Numbered from the stretch's first letter, positions 26,201 through 37,453 are shown. The stretch: 64,000 nt of DNA from Paenibacillus sp. S150 (GCF_019352175.1 NZ_JACBYI010000001.1:496001-560000), one strand, 5' to 3'. The notes: generated by a model not told the origin, from the letters alone. Numbers and translations: made by a program.

Positions 26201-27786
26201 TGCTGCGTTATAGCACAGATGCAGACAGTGCCAAGGTAACACCTTCTGTATCTCCGATCCAAGCCGTTGTCGGACAACCGGTTACAGTCGATGTTGGCTT
26301 CTCGGTTACTGACAATGTATATGGTATCTATGGAGCTACTTTTAATCTGTGGTATAACAACACCTTGAATGAGCCAACTTCGGTACCTAGCGTACAGCTG
26401 GCAACATACCAGGAAGCCAACTTCCCGGGAGAACCTCTTCCTGTATTCACAAACCTCATTCATCTGGATAATGGACAGGACGTACTGCAATATGGCGTAC
26501 ATTTAACAGATGGAGCATATCAAGGTACGGGTGCTGGTTCACTTGGCCAGTTTACTTTTACACCAACTGCCGCAGGAACTTATACCTTTGAACTTTCGGA
26601 CGTTCTGCTGTGGAGCGACAGCTTCTCAGCTACAGTTCCGGCAGGTCAGTCAACTGTTAGTGTAGTGGTAACCAATCCGGTGTCTTCGGGACCCTCGACC
26701 GCAACACCTTCATCTCCTGCAACCGGTACAACGAATCTGACCTCAGGCCAACTGGTCGAAACAGCTGATCCTGCTGGAGGCAAGCCAACAGCAGCCTTGA
26801 CCGTATCGGACACAGCGCTGAATGCTGCCCTGCAGAATGTTGAAAATAACACGGCCGTGCTTAGTATCACTGACTTGGACTTCTCCAAATACAGTGAGGT
26901 AAGTCTTACACTTACTTCGGCTCAAGCCGAGAAGCTGAAGACTTCCGGCAATGCGCTTAGCATCAACGGCGCTGCATTTACACTGTTTATTCCGGCAGAC
27001 ACACTTCCTGACTTTATCACCAGCAACGGATTTGTGGTGACTCTTGGACTTGAAGAAAGTACTGGCACACCTACCCTTTCGGGCAGCACAACAGCGGTTG
27101 GCATCGGTTCTTCCCTGCTCACCGTGAAAAATGGCTGGTCCACCGGTAAAGCGATCACCCTTCAAATTCAATTGAATGAAGCTGGGCAGAACAATATCAG
27201 CAAGACAGGTGTTTATAAAGAAACCAGTGACGGCAAGTGGGCTTATCTGCAAGCAGGCACACTGCCAAAAGAAGGAACACTTCAGTTCTCGATTACCGGT
27301 GACGGAACTTATACTGCCGCAAGCCGCGATGTTACCTTCGGTGATATCGGCGTACACTGGGCTAAGAACGATATTGAAGTCCTGGCCGCTCATGGCATTG
27401 TAGCCGGTAAAGGAACGGTTGCCACCTTCAAGCCTTCTGACAGCTTGAATCAGGCAGAACTTCTCACCCTGTTCGACCGTCTGCTTGGCAAAGGTGATAC
27501 ATGGACAACACGCATTAAGGAAATCGGATCCCGCGATGTCCTGACCCGTGAAGAAGCGGCTATCATTCTCGCGAGTGCTCTGGGCGCGGACAGCACTTCT
27601 TCCACAGCATTGACCTTCAAAGATGCAGGGAAAATCTCTGCGGAAGCCAGAAACGCGATCTCCTTTGCGGTAAGCAAAGGCTACCTCAAGGGCGAAGGTG
27701 CGAATACCTTCAATCCCCAGGGTACTCTGACTCGTGCTCAGGCCGCAGCCATCCTGTTCCGTGTGCTTGAGGATCTTCGCTCCTAG
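23275..27786 (+). CDS. Exported S8 serine protease with PA and SLH domains
   Basis: A 1503-residue cell-surface subtilase. Signal peptide at residues 1-31 (IAVSILFPSASFAAS), then an inhibitor-I9-like propeptide (~65-180). The catalytic domain has Asp224 (VIDTGIDYNHP), His272 (AHGSHVSG), oxyanion Asn (LAAGNSGPG) and Ser563 (NGTSMASPHVAG). A PA domain is inserted between Asn and Ser (~390-520), as in Vpr-type proteases. Next come Fn3/Ig-like modules (~645-960), a cohesin-like segment (~985-1125), and a Thr/Ser-rich linker. S-layer-homology repeats finish the chain (FGDIGVHWAKNDIEVLAAHG and FKDAGKISAEARNAISFAVS), so it is probably held on secondary wall polymers. ATG at 23275 has GGGGAGG upstream. 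Confidence 0.92.
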   Translation: MFKRSIRKFGIGAASVSIAVSILFPSASFAASGETFLPAAPNLQDHASLNPKLNVSQDALKQSIQNYKPSAVKPQNYAGTSTSSAPVTFIVQLQNDPIKVAEGQSSKSSSPSLQHNILRTEHSTFKSAAALIGAVTGNEYTEVFNGYEVTLPGNQVDKLLALPGVKAVFPNQTVHALETATNFGSSSSSGGSAQEVVGNGDIFHTEALYDKGATGEGVKVAVIDTGIDYNHPYLEDVYKGGYDVVDNDDDPFETEPDPRYLPRDGNPYETAHGSHVSGIIKSVAPDADIYVYRVLGPYGSGTTADVIKGIELAVEEDVDVINLSLGSDVNQQYSPDAIAVDNAAKAGVTVVLAAGNSGPGAETVGTPGGAHRTISVGASTTPTDVNVFKVGVVDNVYGILAAESAALPDTATGKEVVYAGLGGSVEDYTNADVAGKIALVDRGTYTFVSKSANAKKAGAIGLLIANNVDGELNMAIDSTGVPTYGITKADGALIKQELQAERNTVEFKVVHDTSNLLAGFSSRGPALPELNIKPDVLAPGVGVNSSVPEWESSTGYAKFNGTSMASPHVAGAAALLLDWKEDLTPDLVKVLLSNSATPLKDRAGKYYSIYEQGAGLIDLSKVANASSTVKVAEVLDTGNPDVPTVNYDTGSLSFGLQPVGTVTKTVYVDSLSATLKTYSVSVDWRTAHAGVALDDGLDGLAVSGEQYFPVSLTVSDTAAAGYYEAILTLTEEESQGTPEILTLPLGVIVGEEYKPDTVTDLYVGTDLISPNGDGYLDETDFSFSVNEAVNSLNIEVADVFTGTVVGDVYATGEKYYRGLYETLDWDGTVTDQSTKDPVKLPDSIYSITPVLNGTTSLTKQAIPFIVDTQAPVVTGLNVTEHTRENIEEPRSATISGFIADDLLLELVAEDIDINSLFGAAAVFANSDGEPQQEDGYIDPSGYFEIEVPLSEGLNQFYIYIYDAAGNGTADEDYAQLLRYSTDADSAKVTPSVSPIQAVVGQPVTVDVGFSVTDNVYGIYGATFNLWYNNTLNEPTSVPSVQLATYQEANFPGEPLPVFTNLIHLDNGQDVLQYGVHLTDGAYQGTGAGSLGQFTFTPTAAGTYTFELSDVLLWSDSFSATVPAGQSTVSVVVTNPVSSGPSTATPSSPATGTTNLTSGQLVETADPAGGKPTAALTVSDTALNAALQNVENNTAVLSITDLDFSKYSEVSLTLTSAQAEKLKTSGNALSINGAAFTLFIPADTLPDFITSNGFVVTLGLEESTGTPTLSGSTTAVGIGSSLLTVKNGWSTGKAITLQIQLNEAGQNNISKTGVYKETSDGKWAYLQAGTLPKEGTLQFSITGDGTYTAASRDVTFGDIGVHWAKNDIEVLAAHGIVAGKGTVATFKPSDSLNQAELLTLFDRLLGKGDTWTTRIKEIGSRDVLTREEAAIILASALGADSTSSTALTFKDAGKISAEARNAISFAVSKGYLKGEGANTFNPQGTLTRAQAAAILFRVLEDLRS

Positions 27787-27826
27787 TAACGGAGTTTTCG
27801 TTAAGATTAGCTATACTGCTGAAACA

Positions 27827-27870
27827 GAAACGGCTGCGTTTTCCTATTATTAGGAGGCGCAGCCGTTATT
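27827..27870 (+). terminator. Hairpin downstream of the S8 protease
   Basis: AACGGCTGCG pairs with CGCAGCCGTT around a TTTTCCTATTATTAGGAGG loop. The T-run after it is weak (ATT). Confidence 0.5.
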
Positions 27871-27933
27871 GCGGACCAGCCACTAAGAACTGAAATATAC
27901 TCTGCTCTTATATCCCAAATTACCCTCCCACAG

Positions 27934-27981
27934 CAAATATCCCCCCAAATTCCAGAGAAGCGGAATTTGGGGGGATATTTG
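27934..27981. terminator. Very long convergent-gene hairpin
   Basis: A perfect 20-bp stem (CAAATATCCCCCCAAATTCC with its exact complement, 8-base loop) lies between the convergent protease and dnaJ genes. No U-run is present; it may block read-through both ways. Confidence 0.55.
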
Positions 27982-28016
27982 TAATTATAAAGATATTAAT
28001 GTTCCTGCAATGCAAA

Positions 28017-29138
28017 TCAGTCGCCCCGGAACGCGCGTTTCACGCGGTCAAAGAAGGACTGCTCCTGCTCATGCGTGTTTTCCCCATTGTAAGAGGCAAA
28101 CTGGCGGAGCAGGTCTTTCTGCTCGTCACTGAGCTTACTGGGAGTCACAACGATGACCCGTACATGCTGATCCCCTGTTCCAGAGCCGCGCAGGTGAGGA
28201 ACGCCCTTGCCTTTAAGGCGGAAGAAGGTTCCTGTCTGGGTGCCTGCCGGAATTTTGAGCTTCACTTTTTCCGTCAGGGTAGGAATTTCGATCTCATCGC
28301 CAAGTGCCGCCTGCGCAAAGGTCAATGGAACCTCGCACATAATATCATCGTTCTCCCGCACGAAGAAGTCATGCGTCTTCACACGGATTACAATGTACAG
28401 GTCGCCTGCCGGGCCGCCGCGTGTGCCGCCTTCGCCTTCACCTGTCATGCGCAGCTGTGCGCCGTCATCGACACCGCCGGGAATGCGCACATGGATCTTG
28501 CGCTGCTTCTTGACTTTGCCCTGGCCGCCGCAGGTGGTGCATTTCTCCTTGATAATCTTGCCTGTGCCCGAGCAGTGGGAGCAAGGACGGCGGTTGCGCA
28601 TTTGTCCAAGCGGGGTGTTCTGCACGAATTCCTGCTGGCCGCTGCCGTGGCATACGGAACAGGTTTCCGGTTTGGTGCCGGGCTTGGCACCGGAGCCGAA
28701 GCAGGTATCGCAGGTCTCCGTACGCGGAATGGTAATGTCGGTTTCTTTGCCGAATACCGCTTCCTTGAACTCAATGGTCATGGTGTACTGCAAATCGCCG
28801 CCGCGCTGCGGGGCGTTCGGATCACGGCGTCCACCGCCGCCGAAGAACATATCGAAGATATCGCCAAGCCCTCCGAAATCGCCGCCGCCGCTAAAGCCGC
28901 CGCCCATCCCCTGGTTAGGGTCGATGTGCCCATACTGGTCATACCGTGCGCGCTGCTGGCTGTCGCTAAGCACATCGTAGGCTTCCTTCACTTCCTTGAA
29001 TTTAGCCTCCGCATCGCTCGCCTTATTGACGTCCGGATGGTACTGGCGCGCCAGCCTGCGGTAAGCCTTCTTCACATCATCCTCTGATGCATCTCTTCCG
29101 AGGCCCAGAATCTCATAATAATCGCGTTTATCTGCCAC
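28017..29138 (-). CDS. dnaJ: Chaperone protein DnaJ
   Basis: A 373-residue Hsp40 co-chaperone stimulating DnaK ATPase. The J domain ([20 protein letters not shown] with the HPD motif in QYHPDVNK) is followed by a Gly/Phe region ([20 protein letters not shown]). The zinc domain has four CxxCxGxG motifs ([32 protein letters not shown]), and the C-terminal substrate-binding part ends the chain. GTG at 29138 is chosen since GGAGG lies eight bases before it. Last gene of the hrcA-grpE-dnaK-dnaJ operon; a hairpin separates it from dnaK. Confidence 0.97.
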   Translation of the reverse strand: MADKRDYYEILGLGRDASEDDVKKAYRRLARQYHPDVNKASDAEAKFKEVKEAYDVLSDSQQRARYDQYGHIDPNQGMGGGFSGGGDFGGLGDIFDMFFGGGGRRDPNAPQRGGDLQYTMTIEFKEAVFGKETDITIPRTETCDTCFGSGAKPGTKPETCSVCHGSGQQEFVQNTPLGQMRNRRPCSHCSGTGKIIKEKCTTCGGQGKVKKQRKIHVRIPGGVDDGAQLRMTGEGEGGTRGGPAGDLYIVIRVKTHDFFVRENDDIMCEVPLTFAQAALGDEIEIPTLTEKVKLKIPAGTQTGTFFRLKGKGVPHLRGSGTGDQHVRVIVVTPSKLSDEQKDLLRQFASYNGENTHEQEQSFFDRVKRAFRGD

Positions 29139-29188
29139 TGCTTTCACCTCCGTACATCAATACTCAAAATGCCTGTAACATGTCAAAA

Positions 29189-29227
29189 GGAAAGTCAAAA
29201 CACGGGATGCCCCGGTCTTGACCTTCC
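29189..29227 (-). terminator. Intercistronic dnaK-dnaJ hairpin
   Basis: On the minus strand GGAAGGTCAAGACCGGG pairs with CCCGTGTTTTGACTTTCC (few mismatches, GCAT loop) and is followed by TTTTG. It may attenuate dnaJ relative to dnaK or protect mRNA ends. Confidence 0.55.
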
Positions 29228-29263
29228 CTTCGTACAGAATACACTTATCGTTTAAAGTTAACC

Positions 29264-31153
<1,890 letters not shown>

Positions 31154-31201
31154 TCAAGCAATTTGACAGATCTGGTTAATACCCGGCCTATATAGACAGG
31201 A

Positions 31202-31798
31202 CTACATGCTGACTTTGACCATGGCGGGACGAAGAACCTTATCCTTCAGGAGATAGCCCTTCTGGACCTCCTCCGTCACGATGCCTTCCCCGTGCTCCTC
31301 GCTCTCCACCTGCATGATGGCCTGATGGTATTCAGGGTTAAAGGGCTGTCCTACCGATTCCATTGCTGTAAGGCCTTCAGACTTCAATACCCCTTCCAGC
31401 TGCTGGAAAATCATATTCACGCCTTTGTTAAAGGCCTCGAATTCCGGAGTGTTTGGCGCTGTGGCAATTGCACGTTCGAAATTGTCGAGTACCGGAATCA
31501 GTTCACCTACGAGCTTGGAGGTAGCATATTGCGCCAGTTCCTCCTTCTCCTTCTGGGTACGGCGGCGGAAGTTGTCAAAATCGGCCTGCACACGCAGCGC
31601 ACGCCCTTGATATTCATCTGCCAGCTCCTGCAGGCGTCTGGCCGCCTCACCGCTGTCTGAAGCCTCCTCGAAGGCCTCTTCCGAAGCCGTTGAGCCGTTC
31701 TCCACAGCTGCTTCGGCCTCGTCAGCCGCGAGGTTCTCATTTATTGCCTGATCATTATCATTGGTTTCATTGAAACTCTGAATCTCTTCCTCTTTCAA
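31202..31798 (-). CDS. grpE: Nucleotide exchange factor GrpE
   Basis: A 198-residue DnaK nucleotide-release factor. A long acidic, disordered N-terminus (residues 1-~55) precedes the dimerising helix (LADEYQGRALRVQADFDNFR, RRTQKEKEELAQYA) and the beta-domain with the family signature (FNPEYHQAIMQVE, GYLLKDKVLRPAMVKVS). TTG at 31798 has AAGGAGGTG eight bases before. It lies between hrcA and dnaK. Confidence 0.96.
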   Translation of the reverse strand: MKEEEIQSFNETNDNDQAINENLAADEAEAAVENGSTASEEAFEEASDSGEAARRLQELADEYQGRALRVQADFDNFRRRTQKEKEELAQYATSKLVGELIPVLDNFERAIATAPNTPEFEAFNKGVNMIFQQLEGVLKSEGLTAMESVGQPFNPEYHQAIMQVESEEHGEGIVTEEVQKGYLLKDKVLRPAMVKVSM

Positions 31799-31846
31799 GT
31801 TGTCTTCACCTCCTTCACATCAGTCACGAAATCAAATACGCTCTGT

Positions 31847-32878
31847 TCACTTATACCAGTGTGCCAGCATCGCTGTCAAATCCCGGGACAGAATCCCCAG
31901 GATGCCCATTACGCGCGCATACTCCATCCGGGTCGGACCCAGGATGCCAATGCTTCCCAGCGCCTTCCCATCCAGCGAATACGTGGCGGTAATCAGACTG
32001 CAGTTGGCAAAAGCCTCATGCTTATTCTCCATGCCGATACGCACCTGCATGCCGGGTCCTCCGGATGCCGGGGCAAGCATTTTGAGCAAGGTAGGTGTTT
32101 CTTCCAGCAGATCGAGAATATTCTTCACCTTGTCGACGTCCTTGAACTCCGGCTGGGTAAGCATATTGGTCGCTCCGCTGAGATAAATACGCTGTTCATG
32201 ATCGCTTTCCAGTGCCGTATCCAGCACCTTCATTAATTCTTCATAGTGGGAGATGTGGCGCTGCATTTCCTCCCCAAGCTCGGAATAGAGCTGGCTCTTC
32301 AGCTTGTATAGCGGCACATTCACCAGCTTGCTGTTCAGCAGGTTCACCACTTTCTCCATCTCGGACAGAGAAATTTCCGGCGGAATGCTCACTGTCTTGT
32401 TCTCAACCTGACCGGTGCTTGTAACAATAATCGCCACAGCGGTATTGTCATCCAGCGGAAGGAGCTGGAAATGGCGCAATGAAGTATGAAAAACCTCCGG
32501 CCCCAGAAGGATGGAAGTATAATTCGTCATATTGGAAAGAATCATTGCCGCATGCTGGATAACCTGCTCCGTTGCATTAAGCTTCTCGGCAAAAAAAGCG
32601 CGGATCGCGCCCAGCTCAGCCGATTCGGCGGAATTCCACGGTACGAGATGATCCACATAGTAGCGGTAGCCTTTATGGGAAGGAATTCTGCCTGCTGAAG
32701 TATGAGGCTGCTCAAGATAGCCTAAATCCTCCAAGTCGGCCATTTCGTTACGGATAGTGGCAGGACTGTAGCCCACATCTCCCCGCTTGGAAATGCTGCG
32801 CGAACCAACCGGCTCGGCAGAAGTAATGTAATCATCTACGATGGCATTCAGTATCATTCTCTGGCGTTCGGTTAACAT
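31847..32878 (-). CDS. hrcA: Heat-inducible transcription repressor HrcA
   Basis: A 343-residue repressor that binds CIRCE and is refolded by GroEL. It has the N-terminal winged helix (RQRMILNAIVDDYITSAEPV, GSRSISKRGDVGYSPATIRN, EMADLEDLGYLEQPHTSAGR) and a C-terminal GAF-like dimerisation domain (LGSIGILGPTRMEYARV). ATG at 32878 has AGGAGGG upstream; in-frame upstream codons run into the CIRCE and are excluded. First gene of the dnaK operon, which it represses. Confidence 0.97.
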   Translation of the reverse strand: MLTERQRMILNAIVDDYITSAEPVGSRSISKRGDVGYSPATIRNEMADLEDLGYLEQPHTSAGRIPSHKGYRYYVDHLVPWNSAESAELGAIRAFFAEKLNATEQVIQHAAMILSNMTNYTSILLGPEVFHTSLRHFQLLPLDDNTAVAIIVTSTGQVENKTVSIPPEISLSEMEKVVNLLNSKLVNVPLYKLKSQLYSELGEEMQRHISHYEELMKVLDTALESDHEQRIYLSGATNMLTQPEFKDVDKVKNILDLLEETPTLLKMLAPASGGPGMQVRIGMENKHEAFANCSLITATYSLDGKALGSIGILGPTRMEYARVMGILGILSRDLTAMLAHWYK

Positions 32879-32913
32879 GCAATTCCCTCCTGTCGGCTGC
32901 GGGCTCCGATTCG

Positions 32914-32940
32914 TTAGCACTCTGGTCAGATGAGTGCTAA
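32914..32940. promoter_or_regulatory. CIRCE operator of the dnaK operon
   Basis: An exact TTAGCACTC-N9-GAGTGCTAA inverted repeat, 36 bases upstream of the hrcA start. This is the classic HrcA binding site. Confidence 0.97.
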
Positions 32941-32951
32941 CCACTAATACA

Positions 32952-32981
32952 AAAATACCAAACTGACCTTGGCATTGTCAA
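32952..32981 (-). promoter_or_regulatory. Sigma-A promoter of hrcA-grpE-dnaK-dnaJ
   Basis: TTGACA (32976-32981) and TATTTT (32952-32957) are separated by 18 bases on the minus strand, with CIRCE directly downstream. Confidence 0.75.
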
Positions 32982-33243
32982 GTCAGTTCAGAATCTTGGA
33001 CGCCTAATTTTAGTCCTGCCGGGCTTCTAGACACCCTGCGGCAGATTCGCTGCAAGGCCTCGGACAACGGGCGGGCCGGATAGCTGCCGGCCGTGAAGCG
33101 GTTGAGCGGCTGTCGGTCCCATGGAAAACAAGCCAAGAGAACTGGCTTTCCTTCCGCCATCCAGCCCGCTTCGGGCGGAAGCGAAGGCAGATCAAGTCCA
33201 GGATATCAGCAATTTTTCTGACGCCGTAATTTCTTCAACAATA

Positions 33244-33296
33244 CAGAAACCACTTTTTCCGCAAACGGCTTCCGTCCTGCAGAAAAGTGGTTTCTG
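33244..33296 (-). terminator. Hairpin after the GNAT gene
   Basis: A perfect 14-bp stem (CAGAAACCACTTTT with AAAAGTGGTTTCTG) separates the acetyltransferase gene from the hrcA promoter. The T-run is weak. Between it and the hrcA promoter (33000-33240) no gene was seen. Confidence 0.5.
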
Positions 33297-33341
33297 GGTT
33301 GTGTATAAAGTTAACCCGCAGGCGCTGTCCCGCTGCGGCTG

Positions 33342-33851
33342 TTAATCCAGTGTCTTCAGCACGGCGATTTCATCGCAGGCATTCTGCTTCTTGCAGTTCA
33401 CGCAATCGGTCCAGACCTTCTCCGGGAAAATCTCTTTCTCGACAACGGTAAAGCCGTTTCTGAGGAAGAAATCCACCGCATAGGTCAGCGCCATAATCTT
33501 GGGAATCTTCTGGCGTCTCGCTTCTTCGGTCAATTTCTCCAGAATCATCGAGCCGACGCCCTTCCCCTTGCCCTCATCACGCAAGCCGATGGAACGCACC
33601 TCTACGAGATCTGCGCCCAGTCTGAACAGCGATCCGCAGCCGATGAATTTGCCGTCCATTTCAGCAATCACGAACTGGTCAATCTGGCGGGTCAGTGCTT
33701 GCCTGGAACGGGGAAGCATAATACCGCGCTGCGCGTATTCTTCTATCATTAAATACAGCGGCTCCACATCCTCCACCGTAGCATTTCTGCATATCACCTT
33801 GTGGTCTCCCGCAGGAGCCGACTGGCGGAACATTTCCGTTTTGACAAGCAC
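33342..33851 (-). CDS. GNAT N-acetyltransferase, ArgA-like short form
   Basis: A 169-residue acetyl-CoA-dependent acetyltransferase. The core shows EPLYLMIEEYAQRGIMLPRS, GCGSLFRLGADLVEVRSIGL, the CoA-binding loop RDEGKGKGVGSMIL and FFLRNGFTVVEKE. The C-terminal KVWTDCVNCKKQNACDEIAV with three cysteines matches the tail of stand-alone N-acetylglutamate synthases. Arginine-biosynthetic NAGS activity is therefore plausible but unproven. GTG at 33851 follows GAGGGGTGAG. It is inserted between hemW and hrcA, and the local order hemW-hrcA is otherwise the B. subtilis one. Confidence 0.8.
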   Translation of the reverse strand: MLVKTEMFRQSAPAGDHKVICRNATVEDVEPLYLMIEEYAQRGIMLPRSRQALTRQIDQFVIAEMDGKFIGCGSLFRLGADLVEVRSIGLRDEGKGKGVGSMILEKLTEEARRQKIPKIMALTYAVDFFLRNGFTVVEKEIFPEKVWTDCVNCKKQNACDEIAVLKTLD

Positions 33852-33925
33852 TTTGACTCACCCCTCGTTGTTAATATGAATAAATATACAACAAGGTGAA
33901 TTACAATTCAAGAGGTATTTTAAAA

Positions 33926-35098
33926 TTAAACCTCTGTCAACGCCCCGACAAATTCACCGAATACATCGTTCCCGAACAGGATGCCCTGCTTGCTCAGACG
34001 GTAGGTGTCTACGTCCTGCTCAAGCAGCCCGGCGGTCAGCATTTTGTTCAGCGATCCCTTAAAAATATCCTGCAGGGATTTCCCGAACTGCGCACGGAAC
34101 GCCTGATCCGACACGCCCTCGCGCATTCGCAGCCCAACCATCATGAAGTCCTCCATCGCCTCCTGCTCAGAAACCGCAAAGGCATCCAGACGCGGCAGCC
34201 CGCTGCGCGAAGCCTCGATATAAGGATTGACGCCCTTGATATTCATATGCCGCTGACGTTTCACATATCCATGCGCCCCGGCGCCGAGTCCGTAATAATC
34301 CTCATTGCGCCAGTACGTAATATTGTGGCGGCTTTCCATTCCCGGCTTGGCAAAATTGCTGATCTCATATTGGCCGTAGCCCGCAGCCTCCATCGCAGAC
34401 ATCAGCAGCAGATACATCTCCAGTTCATCCTCTTCGCTGGGCAGCGGAAGCTTGTTTTTGTTGAAGAGTGTGTGAAACAGCGTATTCTCCTCTACCTTGA
34501 GGCTGTAAATGGAATAGTGGGGCAGATCCAGCTCCAGCGCTTTGCGGATGCTCTCTCTTAGCATATCCACTGTCTGGTTGGGAAGTCCGAACATGAGATC
34601 AACCGACAGATTGTTAAGGCCGGCACTGCGTGCATTCTCCAGACTGCGGTAGACATCATCCACGTTATGAATCCTTCCAATGCCGCTCAGCAGCTCATTC
34701 TGGAAAGCCTGAACGCCAAAGCTTACCCGGTTGACGCCGCCTTCCTTCATAACTGCAAGCTTATCCTTGTCCGTGGTGCCGGGATTCGCCTCCATGGAGA
34801 ACTCGATATGTTCATCCCAATGCGGGAAGTGCGTGCGGACCGATTCCAGAAAATAGGCCATTTCATCCGGCTTCAACACCGTAGGTGTTCCCCCGCCGAC
34901 AAAAATAGTCTTAATCACGCCCGGCGGCGTGTGCTTCACCGTCATTTCCATCTCCCGGTCCAGCGCCTGCAGATAATCCATGACCGGCTGGTCCTTCAGG
35001 ACGTAGGAATTGAAATCGCAGTAGAAGCATTTATTGGTGCAAAAAGGGATATGAAGGTATACCGCCTCAGGGGGACGGCCATTATTCAGATTTGTCAT
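33926..35098 (-). CDS. hemW: Radical SAM heme chaperone HemW
   Basis: A 390-residue HemN-like protein thought to insert heme into respiratory enzymes. The radical-SAM cluster site HIPFCTNKCFYCDF (C-x3-C-x2-C) is at residues ~16-29; FVGGGTPTVL and MFGLPNQT follow. A C-terminal HemN domain (HNITYWRNEDYYGLGAGAHG) completes it. The extra cysteine directly after the cluster that true coproporphyrinogen dehydrogenases use is absent, as in HemW. ATG at 35098 has AAGGAG upstream. It follows lepA by ~300 bases. Confidence 0.94.
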   Translation of the reverse strand: MTNLNNGRPPEAVYLHIPFCTNKCFYCDFNSYVLKDQPVMDYLQALDREMEMTVKHTPPGVIKTIFVGGGTPTVLKPDEMAYFLESVRTHFPHWDEHIEFSMEANPGTTDKDKLAVMKEGGVNRVSFGVQAFQNELLSGIGRIHNVDDVYRSLENARSAGLNNLSVDLMFGLPNQTVDMLRESIRKALELDLPHYSIYSLKVEENTLFHTLFNKNKLPLPSEEDELEMYLLLMSAMEAAGYGQYEISNFAKPGMESRHNITYWRNEDYYGLGAGAHGYVKRQRHMNIKGVNPYIEASRSGLPRLDAFAVSEQEAMEDFMMVGLRMREGVSDQAFRAQFGKSLQDIFKGSLNKMLTAGLLEQDVDTYRLSKQGILFGNDVFGEFVGALTEV

Positions 35099-35314
35099 AG
35101 CTGTCTCCTTAGTTCTATATAATTTGAGTTGACGATGTGTATGAAGTCCGCTGCGGGTCCAGAGGGTTCTCCGACCGCTGTCAAAGCCCGATTTTCTGAT
35201 TGGTATATACTCACAGGTTGAAATCGGTCTTTAAAGGCAAACACTATCGTTTCTCCAGACTTAAAGTCAACCCCTAATTTTTAGATTGAGCCTCTAATCC
35301 TACAGATATTTAGC

Positions 35315-35343
35315 CAGAAAAGGGAAGCCGTCAGGCTTCCCTT
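35315..35343 (-). terminator. lepA terminator
   Basis: AAGGGAAGCC pairs perfectly with GGCTTCCCTT around a 4-base loop, with TT beyond it on the minus strand. It lies ~55 bases after the lepA stop. The remaining gap to hemW (35099-35315) shows nothing else. Confidence 0.65.
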
Positions 35344-35398
35344 CAGTTACTTGCTGGCGAGTGCCTTTCCTTAAAAAAGCCGGGATTTGCCTCAACAG

Positions 35399-37213
35399 CT
35401 ACTCATCAATTTTTAGCACCGCCATGAACGCTTCCTGCGGCACCTCTACATTGCCGACCTGCTTCATGCGCTTCTTGCCTTCCTTCTGCTTCTCCAGAAG
35501 CTTCCGCTTACGCGAGATATCGCCGCCGTAGCATTTGGCCAGCACGTTCTTGCGCATCGCCTTCACAGTTTCGCGGGCCACGACCTTGGTGCCGACAGAT
35601 GCCTGAATCGGCACCTCGAACATTTGCCGCGGAATGATGCCGCGCAGCTTCTCGCAGATTATCCGCCCGCGGTTGTACGCGCGGTCGCGGTGGACAATGA
35701 ACGACAGGGCATCGACCTGCTCGCCATTCAGGAGAATGTCCATCTTCACCAGATTGGACTGGCGGTAGCCGGATATTTCATAGTCAAAGGACGCATATCC
35801 CTTAGTGCCGGATTTCAGCTGGTCAAAGAAGTCATATACGATCTCCGACAGCGGGATCTGATACGTGATCGTCACCCGGTTGGAGTCCAGGTACTCCATA
35901 TTGACGAATTCACCGCGTTTATTCTGGCACAGCTCCATGACGGTGCCTACATAGTCATTCGGGACAATAATCCCGGCTTTGACATAAGGCTCTTCCACAT
36001 AATCTATGGTGCCGATTTCCGGATAGTGGGACGGATTATCAATCTGAAGCATCTCGCCATTCGTCAGCATGATGCGGTAAATAACGCTTGGCGCCGTTGT
36101 AATCAGCGGCAGATTGAATTCACGCTCAATGCGCTCCTGGATAATTTCCATGTGCAAGAGTCCCAGGAAGCCGCAGCGGAACCCAAAGCCCAGCGCGCTT
36201 GAGCTTTCCGGCTCAAAGCTGAGCGAAGCATCGTTCAGCTGCAGCTTCTCCAGCGCTTCGCGCAAATCATTGTAATCCGAGGTTTCAATCGGATACAGGC
36301 CGCAGTATACCATCGGATTGATTTTGCGGTAGCCGGGCAGCGGCTCCGGCGTAGGATTCTTGGCATCCGTTACCGTATCCCCCACACGCGTATCCCCGAC
36401 ATGCTTGATGCCGGCTACAATGAAGCCGACATCCCCGATATTGAGCTCGTCCACGATGCTCATCCGCGGCATAAAAGCGCCAACCTCGATAACCTCAAAT
36501 ACCTTTTCTGTCGCCATCATCTTAATCTTCGTACCGGCACGAATCTTGCCGTCCATAACGCGGACATAGACGATAACGCCTTTGTACGGATCATAGTGGG
36601 AGTCAAAAATCAGCGCCTTCAGCGGAGCATCGGAGGTGCCGGTCGGCGGTGGAACCTGCTTGACCACCTGCTCCAGAATCTCCTTAATGCCGATTCCGGC
36701 TTTGGCGGAAGCCAGCACAGCCTCGCTGGCATCCAGCCCGATGACATCCTCGATTTCCTGCTTCACCCGTTCGGGATCGGCACTCGGCAGATCAATTTTG
36801 TTGATGACCGGAAGAATTTCCAGATTGTTATCCAAGGCCAGATACACGTTAGCCAGTGTCTGCGCTTCAATTCCCTGGGCGGCATCCACTACCAGCAGTG
36901 CGCCTTCACAAGCGGCAAGGCTGCGGGAAACCTCATAAGTGAAATCCACATGCCCCGGTGTATCGATCAGGTTCAGCAAATAGTCCTGCCCGTCGTCGGC
37001 ACGGTAGGTCAAGCGCACGGCCTGCAGCTTGATGGTGATGCCGCGTTCGCGCTCCAGATCCATCTGGTCAAGAACCTGCTCCTGCATTTCGCGTGAAGTA
37101 AGCGCGCCGGTATATTCCAAAATGCGGTCAGCCAGTGTCGATTTGCCATGGTCTATATGTGCAATAATCGAGAAATTGCGGATTTGTTGTTGTCTTTTCT
37201 GAACGTCAGTCAT
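35399..37213 (-). CDS. lepA: Elongation factor 4 (LepA)
   Basis: A 604-residue ribosome-dependent GTPase that back-translocates or remodels stalled ribosomes. The G-domain motifs are [35 protein letters not shown] and NKIDLP. The EF-G-like domains follow, and the LepA-specific C-terminal domain ends in [23 protein letters not shown] at 37213 has TAAGGA nearby. It is in the conserved spoIIP-yqxA-lepA-hemW order. Confidence 0.98.
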   Translation of the reverse strand: MTDVQKRQQQIRNFSIIAHIDHGKSTLADRILEYTGALTSREMQEQVLDQMDLERERGITIKLQAVRLTYRADDGQDYLLNLIDTPGHVDFTYEVSRSLAACEGALLVVDAAQGIEAQTLANVYLALDNNLEILPVINKIDLPSADPERVKQEIEDVIGLDASEAVLASAKAGIGIKEILEQVVKQVPPPTGTSDAPLKALIFDSHYDPYKGVIVYVRVMDGKIRAGTKIKMMATEKVFEVIEVGAFMPRMSIVDELNIGDVGFIVAGIKHVGDTRVGDTVTDAKNPTPEPLPGYRKINPMVYCGLYPIETSDYNDLREALEKLQLNDASLSFEPESSSALGFGFRCGFLGLLHMEIIQERIEREFNLPLITTAPSVIYRIMLTNGEMLQIDNPSHYPEIGTIDYVEEPYVKAGIIVPNDYVGTVMELCQNKRGEFVNMEYLDSNRVTITYQIPLSEIVYDFFDQLKSGTKGYASFDYEISGYRQSNLVKMDILLNGEQVDALSFIVHRDRAYNRGRIICEKLRGIIPRQMFEVPIQASVGTKVVARETVKAMRKNVLAKCYGGDISRKRKLLEKQKEGKKRMKQVGNVEVPQEAFMAVLKIDE

Positions 37214-37453
37214 TCCTTACCCCCACAGACAGCCTAATGTTAATCCACTTATTATAACAGTACGCGGTTCGCCCATCAATCCCGTTGCTTGCAGGCCCCG
37301 AAGAAAGGGCCAACTCAACAGAAAAAAGCGGACATGCTGTCCTGCAGGGAGGACCGCTGCCGCTAACCGGGCTGTAAAACAAGGGGATCAGCAATATCTC
37401 TGACTGCAATCAGCTGTGGCCGATAAAGGAATACCGTCTTTGGCCCCCATAGC

